Positions 8,670-19,924 are shown, numbered from the stretch's first letter. The stretch is DNA of 64,000 bases from Helicobacter pylori NQ4053 (GCF_000274605.1 NZ_AKNV01000004.1:1-64000), one strand, 5' to 3'. The notes: generated by a model from the sequence alone, not told the origin. Program-made: numbers and translations.

Positions 8670-10584
8670 ATGAAAAAGACAATTCTACTCTCTCTCTCTC
8701 GCTTCATCGCTTTTGCACGCTGAAGACAACGGCTTTTTTGTAGGCGCGGGCTATCAAATCGGCGAAGCGGTGCAAATGGTCAAAAACACCGGCGAATTGA
8801 AAAACTTGAACGACAAATATGAGCAATTAAGCCAATCTTTAGCCCAACTGGCTTCGTTAAAACGAAGCATTCAAACGGCGAACAACATTCAGGCTGTCAA
8901 CAATGCTTTAAGCGATTTAAAAAGCTTTGCGAGTAACAACCACACAAACAAAGAAACATCGCCCATCTACAACACCACGCAGGCTGTTATCACTTCAGTA
9001 TTGGCTTTTTGGAGTCTTTATGCAGGGAACACTCTCAGTTTTCATGTGACCGGTTTGCATGATGGATCTAATTCTCCTCTTGGAAGAATCCATAAAGATG
9101 GGAACTGCACAGGATTACAACAATGTTTTATGAGCCAAGAAACTTATAATAAAATGAAAACGCTTGCTGAAAACCTCCAAAAAGCTCAAGGCAATCTCTG
9201 TGCCTTATCAGAATGTTCTAGCAATCAATCAAGTGAAAACAAAACTTCCATGACTACAGCTCTTAAAACCGCGCAAGAGCTTATGGATTTGATCGAACAG
9301 ACCAAGGTTTCTATGGTGTGGAAAAATATAGTCATCGCAGGTGTTTCAAACAAAGCCGGTGGTGCTGGTGCTATCACATCCACTGGTCCTGTAACCGACT
9401 ATGCGGTGTTTAACAACATCAAGGCGATGCTACCTATCTTGCAAGAAGCGCTCAAACTAACTCAGAGCAACCACACCCTATCTACTAACTTGCAAGCTCG
9501 AGCTACAGGATCTCAAACAAATCGTGAATTTGCTAAAGACATTTACGCTTTAGCTCAAAACCAAAAGCAAATCCTTTCTAACGCTTCAAATATCTTCAAT
9601 CTCTTTAATTCCATTCCTAAAGACCAACTTAAGTATTTGGAGAACGCTTACTTGAAAGTGCCGCATTTGGGTAAAACGCCTACTAACCCTTACAGACAGA
9701 ATGTGAATTTGAATAAAGAAATCAATGCGGTTCAAAACAATGTGAGCTATTATGGTAACCGGTTGGATTCGGCTTTAAGCGTGGCTAGAGATGTTTATAA
9801 CCTAAAATCCAATCAAACAGAAATCGTAACCGCCTATAACAACGCTAAGAATTTGAGCGAAGAGATTTCTAAACTCCCGCATAATAAGGTCAATGTAACA
9901 AACATCGTTATGTCGCCTAAAGATCCTACAGCGGGCCAATACAACTACCAAATCAACCCAGAGCAGCAATCCAATCTTAACCAAGCTTTAGCGGCGATGA
10001 GCAATAACCCCTTTAAAAATATAGGAATGATCAGCTCTCAAAACAATAACGGCGCTTTGAACGGGCTTGGCGTGCAAGTGGGTTATAAGCAATTCTTTGG
10101 CGAAAGCAAAAGATGGGGGTTAAGGTATTATGGCTTCTTTGATTACAACCACGGCTATATCAAATCCAGCTTTTTTAATTCGTCTTCTGATATATGGACT
10201 TATGGCGGTGGGAGCGATTTGTTAGTGAATATTATCAACGATAGCATCACAAGAAAGAACAACAAGCTCTCCGTGGGTCTTTTTGGAGGTATCCAACTCG
10301 CAGGGACTACATGGCTTAATTCCCAATACGTGAATTTAACCGCGTTCAATAACCCTTACAGCGCGAAAGTCAATACTTCCAATTTCCAATTCTTGTTCAA
10401 TCTCGGCTTGAGAACCAATCTCGCTACAGCTAAGAAAAAAGACAGCGAACGTTCCGCGCAACATGGCATTGAACTAGGCATTAAAATCCCCACCATTAAC
10501 ACCAATTACTATTCTTTTTTAGGCACTAAGCTAGAATACCGAAGGCTTTATAGCGTGTATCTCAATTATGTGTTTGCTTATTAA
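8670..10584 (+). CDS. sabB: SabB-type Hop outer membrane adhesin, phase-OFF
   Basis: Initiation is at ATG 8670 after TTAAGGAACA. A CT tract in the signal peptide leaves the gene out of frame: as written it reads 17 codons and stops. Adding one CT restores MKKTILLSLSLASSLLHAED and an open frame to 10584, about 638 residues. The mature protein has the Hop N-terminus (NGFFVGAGYQIGEAVQMVKN), a variable extracellular region with paired cysteines, and a C-terminal beta-barrel ending YLNYVFAY. Position and sequence fit sabB (hopO); SabA is the established sialyl-Lewis x binder and the SabB ligand is unclear. The last third nearly matches sabA, which suggests gene conversion. Confidence 0.88.
8688..8700 (+). 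repeat. (CT)6C contingency repeat in sabB
   Basis: Six CT units plus C lie within the signal-peptide codons. ATG 8670 and the in-frame body at 8701 are 31 bases apart, so the frame is OFF; 4, 7 or 10 units would be ON. Slipped-strand mispairing at such tracts is the known switch for sab genes. Confidence 0.92.
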
Positions 10585-10590
10585 ATGCTT

Positions 10591-10617
10591 TAAACCCTCT
10601 TTTTTAAGGGGGGTTTA
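10591..10617. terminator. Bidirectional terminator between sabB and dcuA
   Basis: TAAACCC (10591-10597) pairs with GGGTTTA (10611-10617) around a T-rich loop, between the convergent ends of sabB and dcuA. The stem is short and the loop is 13 bases, so strength is uncertain. Confidence 0.5.
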
Positions 10618-10654
10618 GAAAAATCGTCAAGCTTTTTATCGCTGGTTATAAAAG

Positions 10655-11986
10655 CTACAAAACCAACGGTGCGACAACAAACCCTAACGCCACGCTCAAA
10701 AACACGACTAAAACCCCAGGGATCAAAAACGCATGATCAAACACATAACGGCCCATTTTGGTGGTGCCGGTATGATCCATAGCGATCGCTCCTAGTAAAG
10801 TGGGGTAAGTGGGTAACACAAACAACGCCGAAACGCTCGCAAACGAAGCCACGATAATATACAAATGCTCGGTATGATTAGCGCTAATGCCTAAGGCTGT
10901 GATCACGCTTGGGATGAGCGCTTTAGAGGTGGCAGCTTGCGAATACAAAAGCATGGAAGCCAAAAAAAGCGCTACGGCTAATAAAAACGGGTAATCAGCG
11001 ATCAAAAAAGAAGCGTATCGCTTGATTTCATCTATATGATTGCTCACAAAAGTATCGCCTAACCACGCCACGCCCAGCACGCACACGCACGCTTGCATGC
11101 CGGATTTAAACACGCTTGAATGGGCGATTTCATTAGCGTTGATTTTACAAAAAAGCGCAATGAGAGTCGCCACGCTCAACATGAAAGACACGATCGCTTG
11201 ATCTCTGCCTAAAACCACCGGGTTAATCAAAGCGATATTTTTGGAAATCGCGCTCGCATAAAAAACGATCGCTACAACCCCACCGATAAAAATCCATAGC
11301 GATAATTTCGCGCTTTTTGAGGCTTCTTTTTCTTTTTTCATCATAGGGGGCGAAATTTTGCCCGCTTTCAAGCGTTCTAAATAATGCGGATCGCTGTCTA
11401 ACTTTAAATTAGTAAAACCCATAATAAACGCCGTGAGCATGCATGCTAAAAAAGTCGTAGGGATCCAAACCATTAAAAGGGTGAGGTAATTTGCCCCTAA
11501 AGGCTCTAAAATACCGCTCATAAACACCACCGCTGCGCTCACCGGGCTTGCGGTAATGCCCACTTGACTAGAAACAACCGCCAAGCTTAAAGGCGCTTTG
11601 GGCTTGATGTTTTGGCTCTGGCTCACTTCCACAATCACCGGGATCAAGGAAAAAACCGTATGCCCAGTGCCGGCTAGTATCGTTAAAAAATACGCCACGC
11701 TTGGTGCGAGGTAATTGATTTGCTTGGGGTGTTTCCTTAAAATTCTTTCAGCGATTTGGACTAAATAATCTAAGCCCCCCGCTTTTTGCATCGCGCTGAT
11801 AGCGCTAATGACTGCCATGATGATTAAAATCACATCAAAAGGGATTTTGCCCGGGTTTAGCCCCAAAAATAAGCATAAAACAAGCACGCCTAAGCCCCCC
11901 GCATAGCCCACTCCCAAGCCCCCTAGCCTTGCCCCTAAAAAAAGCGAAAAAAGTAACACTACAATTTGAAAAAAGGCATCCACCAT
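10655..11986 (-). CDS. dcuA: Anaerobic C4-dicarboxylate/aspartate transporter DcuA
   Basis: The 443-residue inner membrane protein has about ten hydrophobic segments and DcuA/B family blocks: NPGKIPFDVILIIMAVI, LAGTGHTVFSLIPVI, and near the end GAIAMDHTGTTKMGRYVFDHAFLIPG. The family exchanges fumarate or aspartate for succinate. H. pylori uses fumarate respiration and takes up aspartate, so it fits with the divergent neighbour ansB, which releases aspartate. ATG 11986 follows AAAGAG. The full length matches the family norm. Confidence 0.93.
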   Translation of the reverse strand: MVDAFFQIVVLLFSLFLGARLGGLGVGYAGGLGVLVLCLFLGLNPGKIPFDVILIIMAVISAISAMQKAGGLDYLVQIAERILRKHPKQINYLAPSVAYFLTILAGTGHTVFSLIPVIVEVSQSQNIKPKAPLSLAVVSSQVGITASPVSAAVVFMSGILEPLGANYLTLLMVWIPTTFLACMLTAFIMGFTNLKLDSDPHYLERLKAGKISPPMMKKEKEASKSAKLSLWIFIGGVVAIVFYASAISKNIALINPVVLGRDQAIVSFMLSVATLIALFCKINANEIAHSSVFKSGMQACVCVLGVAWLGDTFVSNHIDEIKRYASFLIADYPFLLAVALFLASMLLYSQAATSKALIPSVITALGISANHTEHLYIIVASFASVSALFVLPTYPTLLGAIAMDHTGTTKMGRYVFDHAFLIPGVLVVFLSVALGFVVAPLVL

Positions 11987-12018
11987 TAACTCTTTTTAAA
12001 TTTATTTTAACAACGATT

Positions 12019-12034
12019 CACTATACTATAAAAT
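12019..12034. promoter_or_regulatory. Overlapping divergent -10 boxes for dcuA and ansB
   Basis: The 75-base gap contains CACTATACTATAAAAT. On the plus strand TATAAA (12027-12032) fits ansB. On the minus strand TATAGT (from 12030 or 12025) fits dcuA. Shared DNA could tie the two genes' expression together. Confidence 0.45.
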
Positions 12035-12055
12035 CTTTTAAATTTCAAAAGGTAG

Positions 12056-13108
<1,053 letters not shown>

Positions 13109-13119
13109 ACGATTCTCTT

Positions 13120-13154
13120 AGATCACCCAATTATTAAAGATAATTGGGTGATCT
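13120..13154. terminator. Strong bidirectional terminator between ansB and sabA
   Basis: A perfect 15-bp stem, AGATCACCCAATTAT (13120-13134) and ATAATTGGGTGATCT (13140-13154), has a 5-base loop and is followed by GGTTTATTTTGTTTTT. It sits between convergent genes and can serve both. Confidence 0.88.
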
Positions 13155-13247
13155 GGTTTATTTTGTTTTTGACTTTATTTTCATCAAATATTGATAACTA
13201 TCAAAATAGATTTGATGAAGCTCCCCCTATTTTAAAAAGGAGATTTT

Positions 13248-15196
13248 TTAATAAGCGAACACATAATTGAGGTACACGCTATAGAGCCTTCTGTATTGCA
13301 ATTGAGTGCCTAGAAAAGAATAGTAATTCGTGGTAATGGTGGGGATTTTAATGCCTAATTCAATGCCATGTTGCGCGGAATGCTCACTATCTTTTTTCTT
13401 AGCTGTAGCGAGATTGGTTCTCAAACCCAAATTGAACAAAAATTGGAAATTGGAAGTATTGACTTTCGCGCTGTAAGGGTTATTGAACGCGGTTAAATTC
13501 ACGTATTGAGAATTAAGCCATGTAGTCCCTGCTAGTTGGATACCTCCAAAAAGACCCACAGAAAGCTTGTTGTTCTTTCTTGTGATGCTATCGTTGATAA
13601 TATTCACTAACAAATCGCTCCCACCGCCATAAGTCCAAATATCAGAAGACGAATTAAAAAAGCTGGATTTGATATAGCCGTGGTTGTAATCAAAGAAACC
13701 ATAATACCTTAACCCCCATCTTTTGCTTTCGCCAAAGAATTGCTTATAGCCCACTTGCACGCCAAGCCCATTCAAAGCGCCGTTATTGTTTTGAGAGCTG
13801 ATCATGCCCACTTTTTTAAAGGGGTTATTGCTCATCGCTGCTAAAGCTTGATTAAGATTGGATTGCTGCTCTGGGTTGATTTGGTAGTTGTATTGGCCCG
13901 CTGCCGGAGCGTTTTGATCGTGAGGCAGTGTAACAATGTCTTTTGTATTGACTTGGTTATAGGGGAGTTTAGAAATCTCTTGGCTTAGATTATTAGCGTT
14001 GCTATAGGCTGTTACAATGTTTGCTTGATTGGATTTTAGGTTATAAACATCTTTAGCCACGCTTAAAGCCGCATCCACACGGTTACCATAATAACTCACA
14101 TTGTTTTTAATCGTCTGAACTTCTTGGTTTAAATTCACCACCTGTCTGTAAGGGTTAGTAGGAGTTTGACCGATATTGGGTATTTTCAAATAAGCTTTCT
14201 CTAGATACTTATACTGCTCTGCAGGGATAGAACTAAAGAGGTTGAAAATATCTTGAGCGTAAGAGATGACTTGCTTTTGGTTTTGAGCGAGATTGTAGAT
14301 GTCTTTAGCGAAATTAGGGTTTGTTTGAGATCCTGTAGCTTGAGCTTGCAAGCTAGTGGATAATGTGTGGTTGCTTTGAGAAAGCGTAACCGCTTGTTGC
14401 AAGATGGGTATCATCGCCTTGATGTTGTTAAACACCGCATATTGCGTTGGGTAATTAGTGGATGTGATAGCACCGGATGTATTTGAAACGCCACTGATGA
14501 CGATATTTTTCCACATCATAGCCGTCCTAGTGCTTGCGATTAAATCCATAAGCTTTTGCGCGGTTTCAAGAGCGCTGCTTACGGTTGAGCTTGGTTGGCC
14601 TTGTGTTGTAGCGCATCCGGATAAAGCGCAAAGATTGTTGCCTTTAGTGGTAGCGTTTTGTTGGGCTGCTTGGAGGCTTTCAGCGAGCTTTTTCATCTCA
14701 TTATAAGTGGTTTCATTCATCGCGCAGTTTTCAATTCCTGAGCAGTTGTCTATAATCGTTTTAAAAGGAGGGTTACCTTGGACATTAGCGGATTGTTTAC
14801 TATCCTTATTACCCACAAAAAAAGTGAAGTAGTTCCCCGCATAAAGACTCCAAAAACCCAATACCGAAGTGATAACGGCTTGCACGGCGTTAAAGATGGG
14901 CGATTGGGTGGTGCTGTTGTAGTTGTTGTTGGTAAAGCTTTTTAAATAATTTAAAGAGCTATTGACCAGCTCAATGTTGTTGGCGTTTTGAATGCTTTGC
15001 TTCAACGAAGCCACTTGATTCAAATACTGGCTCAATTGCTCGTATTTGTCGTTCAAATTTTTCAATTCACCAGTGTTTTTGACCATTTGTACCGCTTCGC
15101 CGATTTGATAGCCCGCGCCCACAAAAAAGCCGTTGTCTTCAGCACGCAAAAGCGATGAAGCGAGAGAGAGAGAGAGAGTAAAAATCGTTTTTTCAT
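13248..15196 (-). CDS. sabA: Sialic acid-binding adhesin SabA (Hop family), phase-OFF
   Basis: Initiation is at ATG 15196 after TTAAGGAACA. The CT tract (8 units) puts the body out of frame, so only an aberrant peptide is made here. With 7 or 10 units the frame opens to 13248. The body has the Hop N-terminus, a variable region with paired cysteines (NCSGIENCAM, NNLCALSGCA) and a beta-barrel end YLNYVFAY. The central sequence (SPIFNAVQAVITSVLGFWS) matches SabA, which binds sialyl-Lewis x on inflamed gastric mucosa. The last third is nearly identical to sabB. The strand is convergent with ansB and the gene has its own promoter with a poly-T tract. Confidence 0.9.
15162..15178 (-). repeat. (CT)8C contingency repeat in sabA
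   Basis: Read on the minus strand this is eight CT units plus C. The distance from ATG 15196 to the in-frame body codon at 15149 is 47 bases, so the frame is OFF. Losing one unit or gaining two turns it ON. Confidence 0.92.
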
Positions 15197-15264
15197 AAAA
15201 TGTTCCTTAAAGTAATGTTTTTGTTGTAAGAATATCATGAAGTGATAATATATTTACAATTAAC

Positions 15265-15305
15265 CTAATTTTACTATAAATTGATTGGATTTCAAAAAAA
15301 AAAAA
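15265..15305 (-). promoter_or_regulatory. sabA promoter with T12 tract
   Basis: On the minus strand T12 (15305-15294) precedes TATAGTAAAAT, whose TAAAAT makes a good -10 box. From established work, poly-T length in the sabA promoter alters its activity through DNA geometry. The sabB copy differs in both T count and -10 sequence. Confidence 0.65.
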
Positions 15306-15410
15306 GATTTTGGAGTATTTTAATCTATTTATCTTTGAAGCGTTGATTTTTGTAATAATGAAACCATCTTTTGGATTTTATAAGCAATATTTAATGGGAA
15401 CGAAGCCACA

Positions 15411-16328
15411 CTAAAACAAGAACGCGTAGCTGACAAAAACTTCTTTATTCCTAAAAACGCTGAAGTTTTGTCGGATCGTTTGTTGTTGCCACACATTGCT
15501 AGCACCGAAGTTTTTCCAACTTTGCGTGCTCAAGCTATAATAAGGGATTTTTAGCCCCACATTGAAGCGGTTGTGTTTGCCTATATACAAAGAGCCTCCA
15601 AAATTCACAAAAAACCCCCCACCCGCTGCAAAAAATTTATCATCTTGATGGGTATTTTGATTTTGATATTGAGAACTCCACAAGATTGCGTATTCCACCC
15701 CACCCCCACCAAACACGCCTATTTTAAAAAACAGCATTTTTTCTGTTTTTAAAGCGAGTTTTAAAAGGGTGTCTATAGGGAGATTGACAAACACATTCAC
15801 GTTCAAACCAAACGCCATGAAATGCCCGTTATTGAAGAGAAAATCTTGAGGGTTTGGGGTTTTTTGCAAATTCAAAGAGCCTTGAGCGTTTGAAGCAATA
15901 TCGTAGGTTTTAATCGCGCTTGGGTTGTAATTCGCTTGGGATAAAAGGGTGTTACCCCCCACTTTTTGACCTAATTGCGCTTTAGCGTATTCTATATCCC
16001 CCCACACCCTTAAGCCTAAAATATGGTATTTATCAATAGCGATTTCATCGCCTATTTGCCCGGTATAAGACAGGTTTTTACCTCCCTTATAACGGGCTTC
16101 TAATTTCTCGCCATAACACACGCTACCAGGGCAAGTGGGGTTGTCTTTATAGGCTTGTTGCCACATGCTTGTGCGCGTGTTAGCCCCTGTGCCTAGCCTA
16201 AAACCTAGATAAATGTGGTTTTTGGTTTTAAAAAAAGGCGTTTTTTCAGTAGCATTGCCCCACAAAACCCCCAAACTGGCTAAAAAAATGAGCGCTTTCA
16301 AACGCTTTTTTGATTCAATTCTACCCAT
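15411..16328 (-). CDS. Putative outer membrane beta-barrel protein
   Basis: The 305-residue protein has a short charged N-terminus, a hydrophobic signal segment (LKALIFLASLGVLWGNA), alternating beta-strand segments and the C-terminal signature FVSYAFLF ending in phenylalanine. HIYLGFRLGTGANTRTSMWQQAY after the signal resembles strand one of H. pylori OMPs. It is not one of the large Hop adhesins: it is shorter and lacks the EDNGFFVGAGYQ start. The function is unknown. Its start overlaps the end of dus by 31 bases and there is no good alternative Met, so expression probably depends on the dus transcript. Confidence 0.75.
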   Translation of the reverse strand: MGRIESKKRLKALIFLASLGVLWGNATEKTPFFKTKNHIYLGFRLGTGANTRTSMWQQAYKDNPTCPGSVCYGEKLEARYKGGKNLSYTGQIGDEIAIDKYHILGLRVWGDIEYAKAQLGQKVGGNTLLSQANYNPSAIKTYDIASNAQGSLNLQKTPNPQDFLFNNGHFMAFGLNVNVFVNLPIDTLLKLALKTEKMLFFKIGVFGGGGVEYAILWSSQYQNQNTHQDDKFFAAGGGFFVNFGGSLYIGKHNRFNVGLKIPYYSLSTQSWKNFGASNVWQQQTIRQNFSVFRNKEVFVSYAFLF

Positions 16329-17284
16329 AATGGCACTTCACTTTGCAACATTTCTTGATTAAAAAATTCCTCTATGCTCTCTCGCATGCTCTTTATTTCT
16401 GTAAGGGTATTGACGCAGTTACGAAACGCGCTCGCTTGCATTTCGCCCTTAGCGTAAGCATGCAAATTTTTCCTAAACATGATCACCCCCCTATCCCCAT
16501 AAAACTCCACCATTTTATCAAAATGTTCTAAAACCAAATCTTTTTTCACGACTGCGGGCAATTTTGTGGTGTTGTTTCTGATTTGCCAAAATATCCATGG
16601 GGCTCTTAAGGCCGCTCGCCCTATCATTAGCCCATCCGCTTGAGTGATTTGCAAAACTTCAAAAGCCTTTTTCACGCTGTCAATTTCGCCATTGGCTATC
16701 ACGGGCTTTTTTAAAATCTTTTTCATTAAAGCAATGCTTTCATAATCTATTTTGTCTTTTTGGTATTTGTCGCTTCGTGTCCTCCCATGCACCACCACAT
16801 AATCCACCGGCGCATCATTTAAGGCATGAGCGATTTCTTTAGGGATTTTCTTTTCAAAACCTAAACGCACTTTCACGCTTGTGATTTTTTTATTGGTGTT
16901 TTCTCTAATCACTTTTAAAATCTTCACCAAGTGGTTTAAATCCTTCAATAGCCCGCTCCCGTTACCATGATTAGCCACTTTAGGGGCAGGACAACCGCAA
17001 TTAAAATCAATCCCATTCACATGATCTAAAGCGTTGATTTTTTCAACCGCTTCCTTGACTACGCTTTCTTTAGAGCCTGAAATTTGCGCCATGAAATGAT
17101 CTTCTAAAGGGGATTTTTCTAACATTTTAGAAGTTTTATCAAACGCATACACCAACGAATGCGAGCTCACCATTTCGCTTGTGGTAACATCCACGCCAAA
17201 TTTTTTCACCACGCTCCTGAAAGGCAAATCCGTATAGCCTGCTAGAGGGGCTAGAAAAAGCCATTTTTTATTCTTAAAGTCCAT
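16298..17284 (-). CDS. dus: tRNA-dihydrouridine synthase
   Basis: The FMN-binding barrel starts LAPLAGYTDLPFRSVVKKFG. It has the catalytic loop FNCGCPAPKVANHGNGSGLL with the proton-donor cysteine, VVHGRTRSDKYQ, IANGEIDS and LMIGRAALRAPWIF. These are Dus family motifs. The enzyme reduces uridine in the tRNA D-loop using NADPH. Which Dus subclass and which U it modifies cannot be told. It has 328 residues and starts at ATG 17284. The downstream OMP gene overlaps it. Confidence 0.92.
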   Translation of the reverse strand: MDFKNKKWLFLAPLAGYTDLPFRSVVKKFGVDVTTSEMVSSHSLVYAFDKTSKMLEKSPLEDHFMAQISGSKESVVKEAVEKINALDHVNGIDFNCGCPAPKVANHGNGSGLLKDLNHLVKILKVIRENTNKKITSVKVRLGFEKKIPKEIAHALNDAPVDYVVVHGRTRSDKYQKDKIDYESIALMKKILKKPVIANGEIDSVKKAFEVLQITQADGLMIGRAALRAPWIFWQIRNNTTKLPAVVKKDLVLEHFDKMVEFYGDRGVIMFRKNLHAYAKGEMQASAFRNCVNTLTEIKSMRESIEEFFNQEMLQSEVPLWVELNQKSV

Positions 17285-17375
17285 CCGCTCTCATATCAAA
17301 GTTTTTTGCTGTATTTTGACACAATCAAGGTTAAAAAGCGCTTTAAAATTAGCGTTTGATTAAAATCAAGCTTTT

Positions 17376-18392
17376 TTATAGATTGATTAAACTCTGTTTG
17401 AAACGGGTTAAAAAACCATGCGTTGGTTGTTTTAAAAACTCTGCGTATAAAACAGGCCGTAAGCGTTTAGGGATATCCAACCTCCTAGCTCTGTCTTTAA
17501 AATCCTTTGGCATGCTTAAAGTTTTTGGGGGTTTAAGAGCGATAAACACATGCTCTTTATCGCTTTCAATGATGAATTTTTGAGCGATTTCTAAGCTAAA
17601 AAAATGGCGTTTGATTTCTTCTTTTTGAGGAAAGCTCAACACATACCCCTTTTGCTTTAAGATTTTATCCACCATAAACAGCGCGTTTTGCGAATACTTA
17701 AAAAAAGTGATCCCATGCCTTTGTGAAACGGGCATCAAAGAATAAAGCCGCTCTTTTTCTTGATCCAAAAATTTAAAACTTTGGATAATGCCCTTAGAAT
17801 AATCTTGCATCAAAGAGTTAGCGTAATGTTTCCTGAAAAAATTGCGTTTGAATTTTAAAGAAGAATTAGAATCGTCTTCAAAAAATTCCCGATCTTTAGC
17901 GAGCGTTTTAAGGGTGTCTTTAGGGGTGTAGAGCAAGGGGCGAACAATCGCATAAGATTCTCTTTTTTCATAGGCTTGAAAGCTTAAAAGCGTGTTTAGT
18001 CCGGCGCCTTTACTCAATTGCATCAAAAACCATTCTAGCCTGTCATTCAAATGGTGCGCTAAAATCAAATGCTTGTAAGAATGCTCTTTGATTAAGGTTT
18101 CAAAAAAATCATAACGAACTTTTCTCGCTTGCATTTCAAAATTGCGCGCGATTTTTTGAGCGTGATGGATGTAGCATTTTTTATGGTGTGTTTTTGCGAG
18201 TTTTTGAGCGTGTTGGATGATTTCAAGGCGTTGTTTTTGCGTGTTATAATCCACTAAAGCGATGTCAAAAGCGATGTTTTCTCCAACTAAAAGATGGAAC
18301 AAGCAAGTAGAATCCAACCCACCTGAAAAACCCAATAAATTCTGACCCTCTCTTAAAGGCTCTAAATAGGGCTTAAAATCTCGCGCTGTCAA
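17376..18392 (-). CDS. tilS: tRNA(Ile)-lysidine synthetase TilS
   Basis: The PP-loop motif SGGLDST is at residues 23-29, followed by LAHHLNDRLEWFLMQLSKGAG, the conserved HHxxDQxE-like block of TilS, here with N and R variants. The enzyme converts C34 of tRNA-Ile2(CAU) to lysidine, so AUA is read as Ile. The window also holds a matching tRNA at 31972-32048. The start is TTG 18392. The nearby ATG is out of frame with a stop, so TTG is the only usual start available. It has 338 residues. The gene follows the HEPN-like gene after a gap of 35 bases on the same strand. Confidence 0.9.
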   Translation of the reverse strand: MTARDFKPYLEPLREGQNLLGFSGGLDSTCLFHLLVGENIAFDIALVDYNTQKQRLEIIQHAQKLAKTHHKKCYIHHAQKIARNFEMQARKVRYDFFETLIKEHSYKHLILAHHLNDRLEWFLMQLSKGAGLNTLLSFQAYEKRESYAIVRPLLYTPKDTLKTLAKDREFFEDDSNSSLKFKRNFFRKHYANSLMQDYSKGIIQSFKFLDQEKERLYSLMPVSQRHGITFFKYSQNALFMVDKILKQKGYVLSFPQKEEIKRHFFSLEIAQKFIIESDKEHVFIALKPPKTLSMPKDFKDRARRLDIPKRLRPVLYAEFLKQPTHGFLTRFKQSLINL

Positions 18393-18427
18393 ATCGGTAC
18401 TAAATGCATGCTGAATGGATTGCGCTT

Positions 18428-19495
18428 TTATGAAGTTTCCTTGTGGGTTAAAATGCCTTTTAGTAAGCTTGCGCCTTCTATGCCTAAAATTTCATTCCTG
18501 AGTTTTTCCACTTCATTCAAACCTGGAGCTTTTTCATGGACGGCTTCGTTGCGGATGTTTTGAATAATGCTTAGGCTTTTTTGAAAAGGATAATTGATGA
18601 ATCTCTTTAAGTTTTCTTCTAAATGGTATTGGACTTTTTCGTGTTTGAGTAGGAATTTCATGGTCCCAAGATTGGGCTTTTTAGCGAAAAAATCTTCAAG
18701 TATCAAAGATTTTCCTTGGACTTTATAAGCTAAATCATAAAGGTTGGGATCGTTTTCGCAAGCCTTTAAAAGAACTTGTTTAGCAAAAGTATAAATTTCG
18801 TATTCTAAGGTTTTGGTGTATTTGACGATGATGCTGGTAAAATCATTCAAAAGATCGTTTTCGCTTTGTAAAAGCTCCAATTCTGCATGAATGATATTAT
18901 TGATGCTATCAGGGTGTAAGAGGTAAAAAAGCCTTTTTCCAAAAACAAAACGCATGAAATTTTCTTGCATGGTTAAATATTCTTTGCTTTTATACACGCT
19001 CAGATAATGCTTTTCATCGCCTAAAAAATAAGAACGCTCTTCTTTTAACTTAACCGGCAAAGGATAGACATAATTATTCCCATAAATGGCGTAAGTGTGG
19101 TTGTTTGGGGCGATGAAATTGGCTAAAAATTGATCCCTTAAAAGGCTGAAGTCTTCCCTGACTAATTCCCTTAAATCGCTGATAATAAAAAAGTCTTCCA
19201 CTTCCAAATTTTTTTCTTTATAGTAACTAGGAATCAAACCCTCATCAATCTCTTTAGAAACCTTTATCACCTTAGCGGCAAATAAATTAGCGTAATCGGT
19301 CAAAAAAAGCTGCAAAAAATTTTTTTCATTGGTGGCTTTGTAAATTTCTTCTAAGGAGTCGTGCTTTTCTTGATCGTTGAGCTTTGATCGGATTTTACCA
19401 AAGCCCACTTGGGATTTTTCCTGTAAAACGCTTAAATGTTGTTGGATCACATCTTTTTGATAGTAAGGGTTATAAAGGATTAAAAGGTGGTTCAT
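18428..19495 (-). CDS. Unrecognised protein with a C-terminal HEPN-like RNEAVH motif
   Basis: The 355-residue soluble, mostly helical, charged protein has no signal peptide or membrane segment. Near the C-terminus, residues 312-323 read QNIRNEAVHEKA. R315-N-E-A-V-H320 fits the Rx4-6H motif that forms the RNase active site of HEPN domains, where it often appears as IRN..aH. Two helices flank it, as expected. I infer a HEPN-type nuclease or degraded relative; no full domain match can be tested. It starts 8 bases after the small gene upstream and lies downstream of the LeoA/LeoBC-like pair on the same strand, an accessory context. Confidence 0.6.
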   Translation of the reverse strand: MNHLLILYNPYYQKDVIQQHLSVLQEKSQVGFGKIRSKLNDQEKHDSLEEIYKATNEKNFLQLFLTDYANLFAAKVIKVSKEIDEGLIPSYYKEKNLEVEDFFIISDLRELVREDFSLLRDQFLANFIAPNNHTYAIYGNNYVYPLPVKLKEERSYFLGDEKHYLSVYKSKEYLTMQENFMRFVFGKRLFYLLHPDSINNIIHAELELLQSENDLLNDFTSIIVKYTKTLEYEIYTFAKQVLLKACENDPNLYDLAYKVQGKSLILEDFFAKKPNLGTMKFLLKHEKVQYHLEENLKRFINYPFQKSLSIIQNIRNEAVHEKAPGLNEVEKLRNEILGIEGASLLKGILTHKETS

Positions 19496-19503
19496 GCCCT
19501 ATC

Positions 19504-19809
19504 TTATTTTAGGATTTCTTTGAGGTTTTGCTTGATCTCGTCAGGATTTTGCTCGTATTCTTGGATGAATTCTTTTAAAATTTCAAACAATTCGTCAAAA
19601 TCCTGCGGGTATTCTTTCTTAAAACCCACGATCAAATCCAAAGTCTTGCCCGCCTTGTTTGATGGATCGTTTTCGCCCTCAAGAGCGTTTTTTATATCCA
19701 AAATCATATTGGCAATGCGAGTGGTTTGCACAGGGCTTGAAATGCGTTTGAATAAAGAGCCTTTAAACGCGTTTAAAAGCTTAAGAGTTGGGCAAATTTT
19801 AGAAAACAT
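19504..19809 (-). CDS. Small unrecognised protein, partner of the HEPN-like gene
   Basis: The 101-residue protein is helical and acidic in its C-terminal half (DELFEILKEFIQEYEQNPDE). It ends 8 bases before the HEPN-like gene, so the two form a bicistron. A small acidic protein beside a possible HEPN toxin could be an antitoxin or regulator, but nothing in the sequence proves it. ATG 19809 is preceded by AGGAAAGGCG, a good binding site. It is separated from the LeoA-like gene by about 115 bases with no recognisable feature. Confidence 0.6.
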   Translation of the reverse strand: MFSKICPTLKLLNAFKGSLFKRISSPVQTTRIANMILDIKNALEGENDPSNKAGKTLDLIVGFKKEYPQDFDELFEILKEFIQEYEQNPDEIKQNLKEILK

Positions 19810-19924
19810 CGCCTTTCCTTATTAAAACATTTAAAATGCCGCTTGTTGGATTAGCCCGTTTCAAGCTCAGCCAAAAAGCCTTTTTGATGCGTTTTTGAAA
19901 TTTTAGCACAAATTCAGTTCATTC

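Noticed and set aside
16331..16346. TGGCAC...TTTGC resembling a sigma-54 promoter on the plus strand
   Set aside because: The spacing between GG and GC is one base too long and it points into no gene on that strand; it is inside dus coding DNA.
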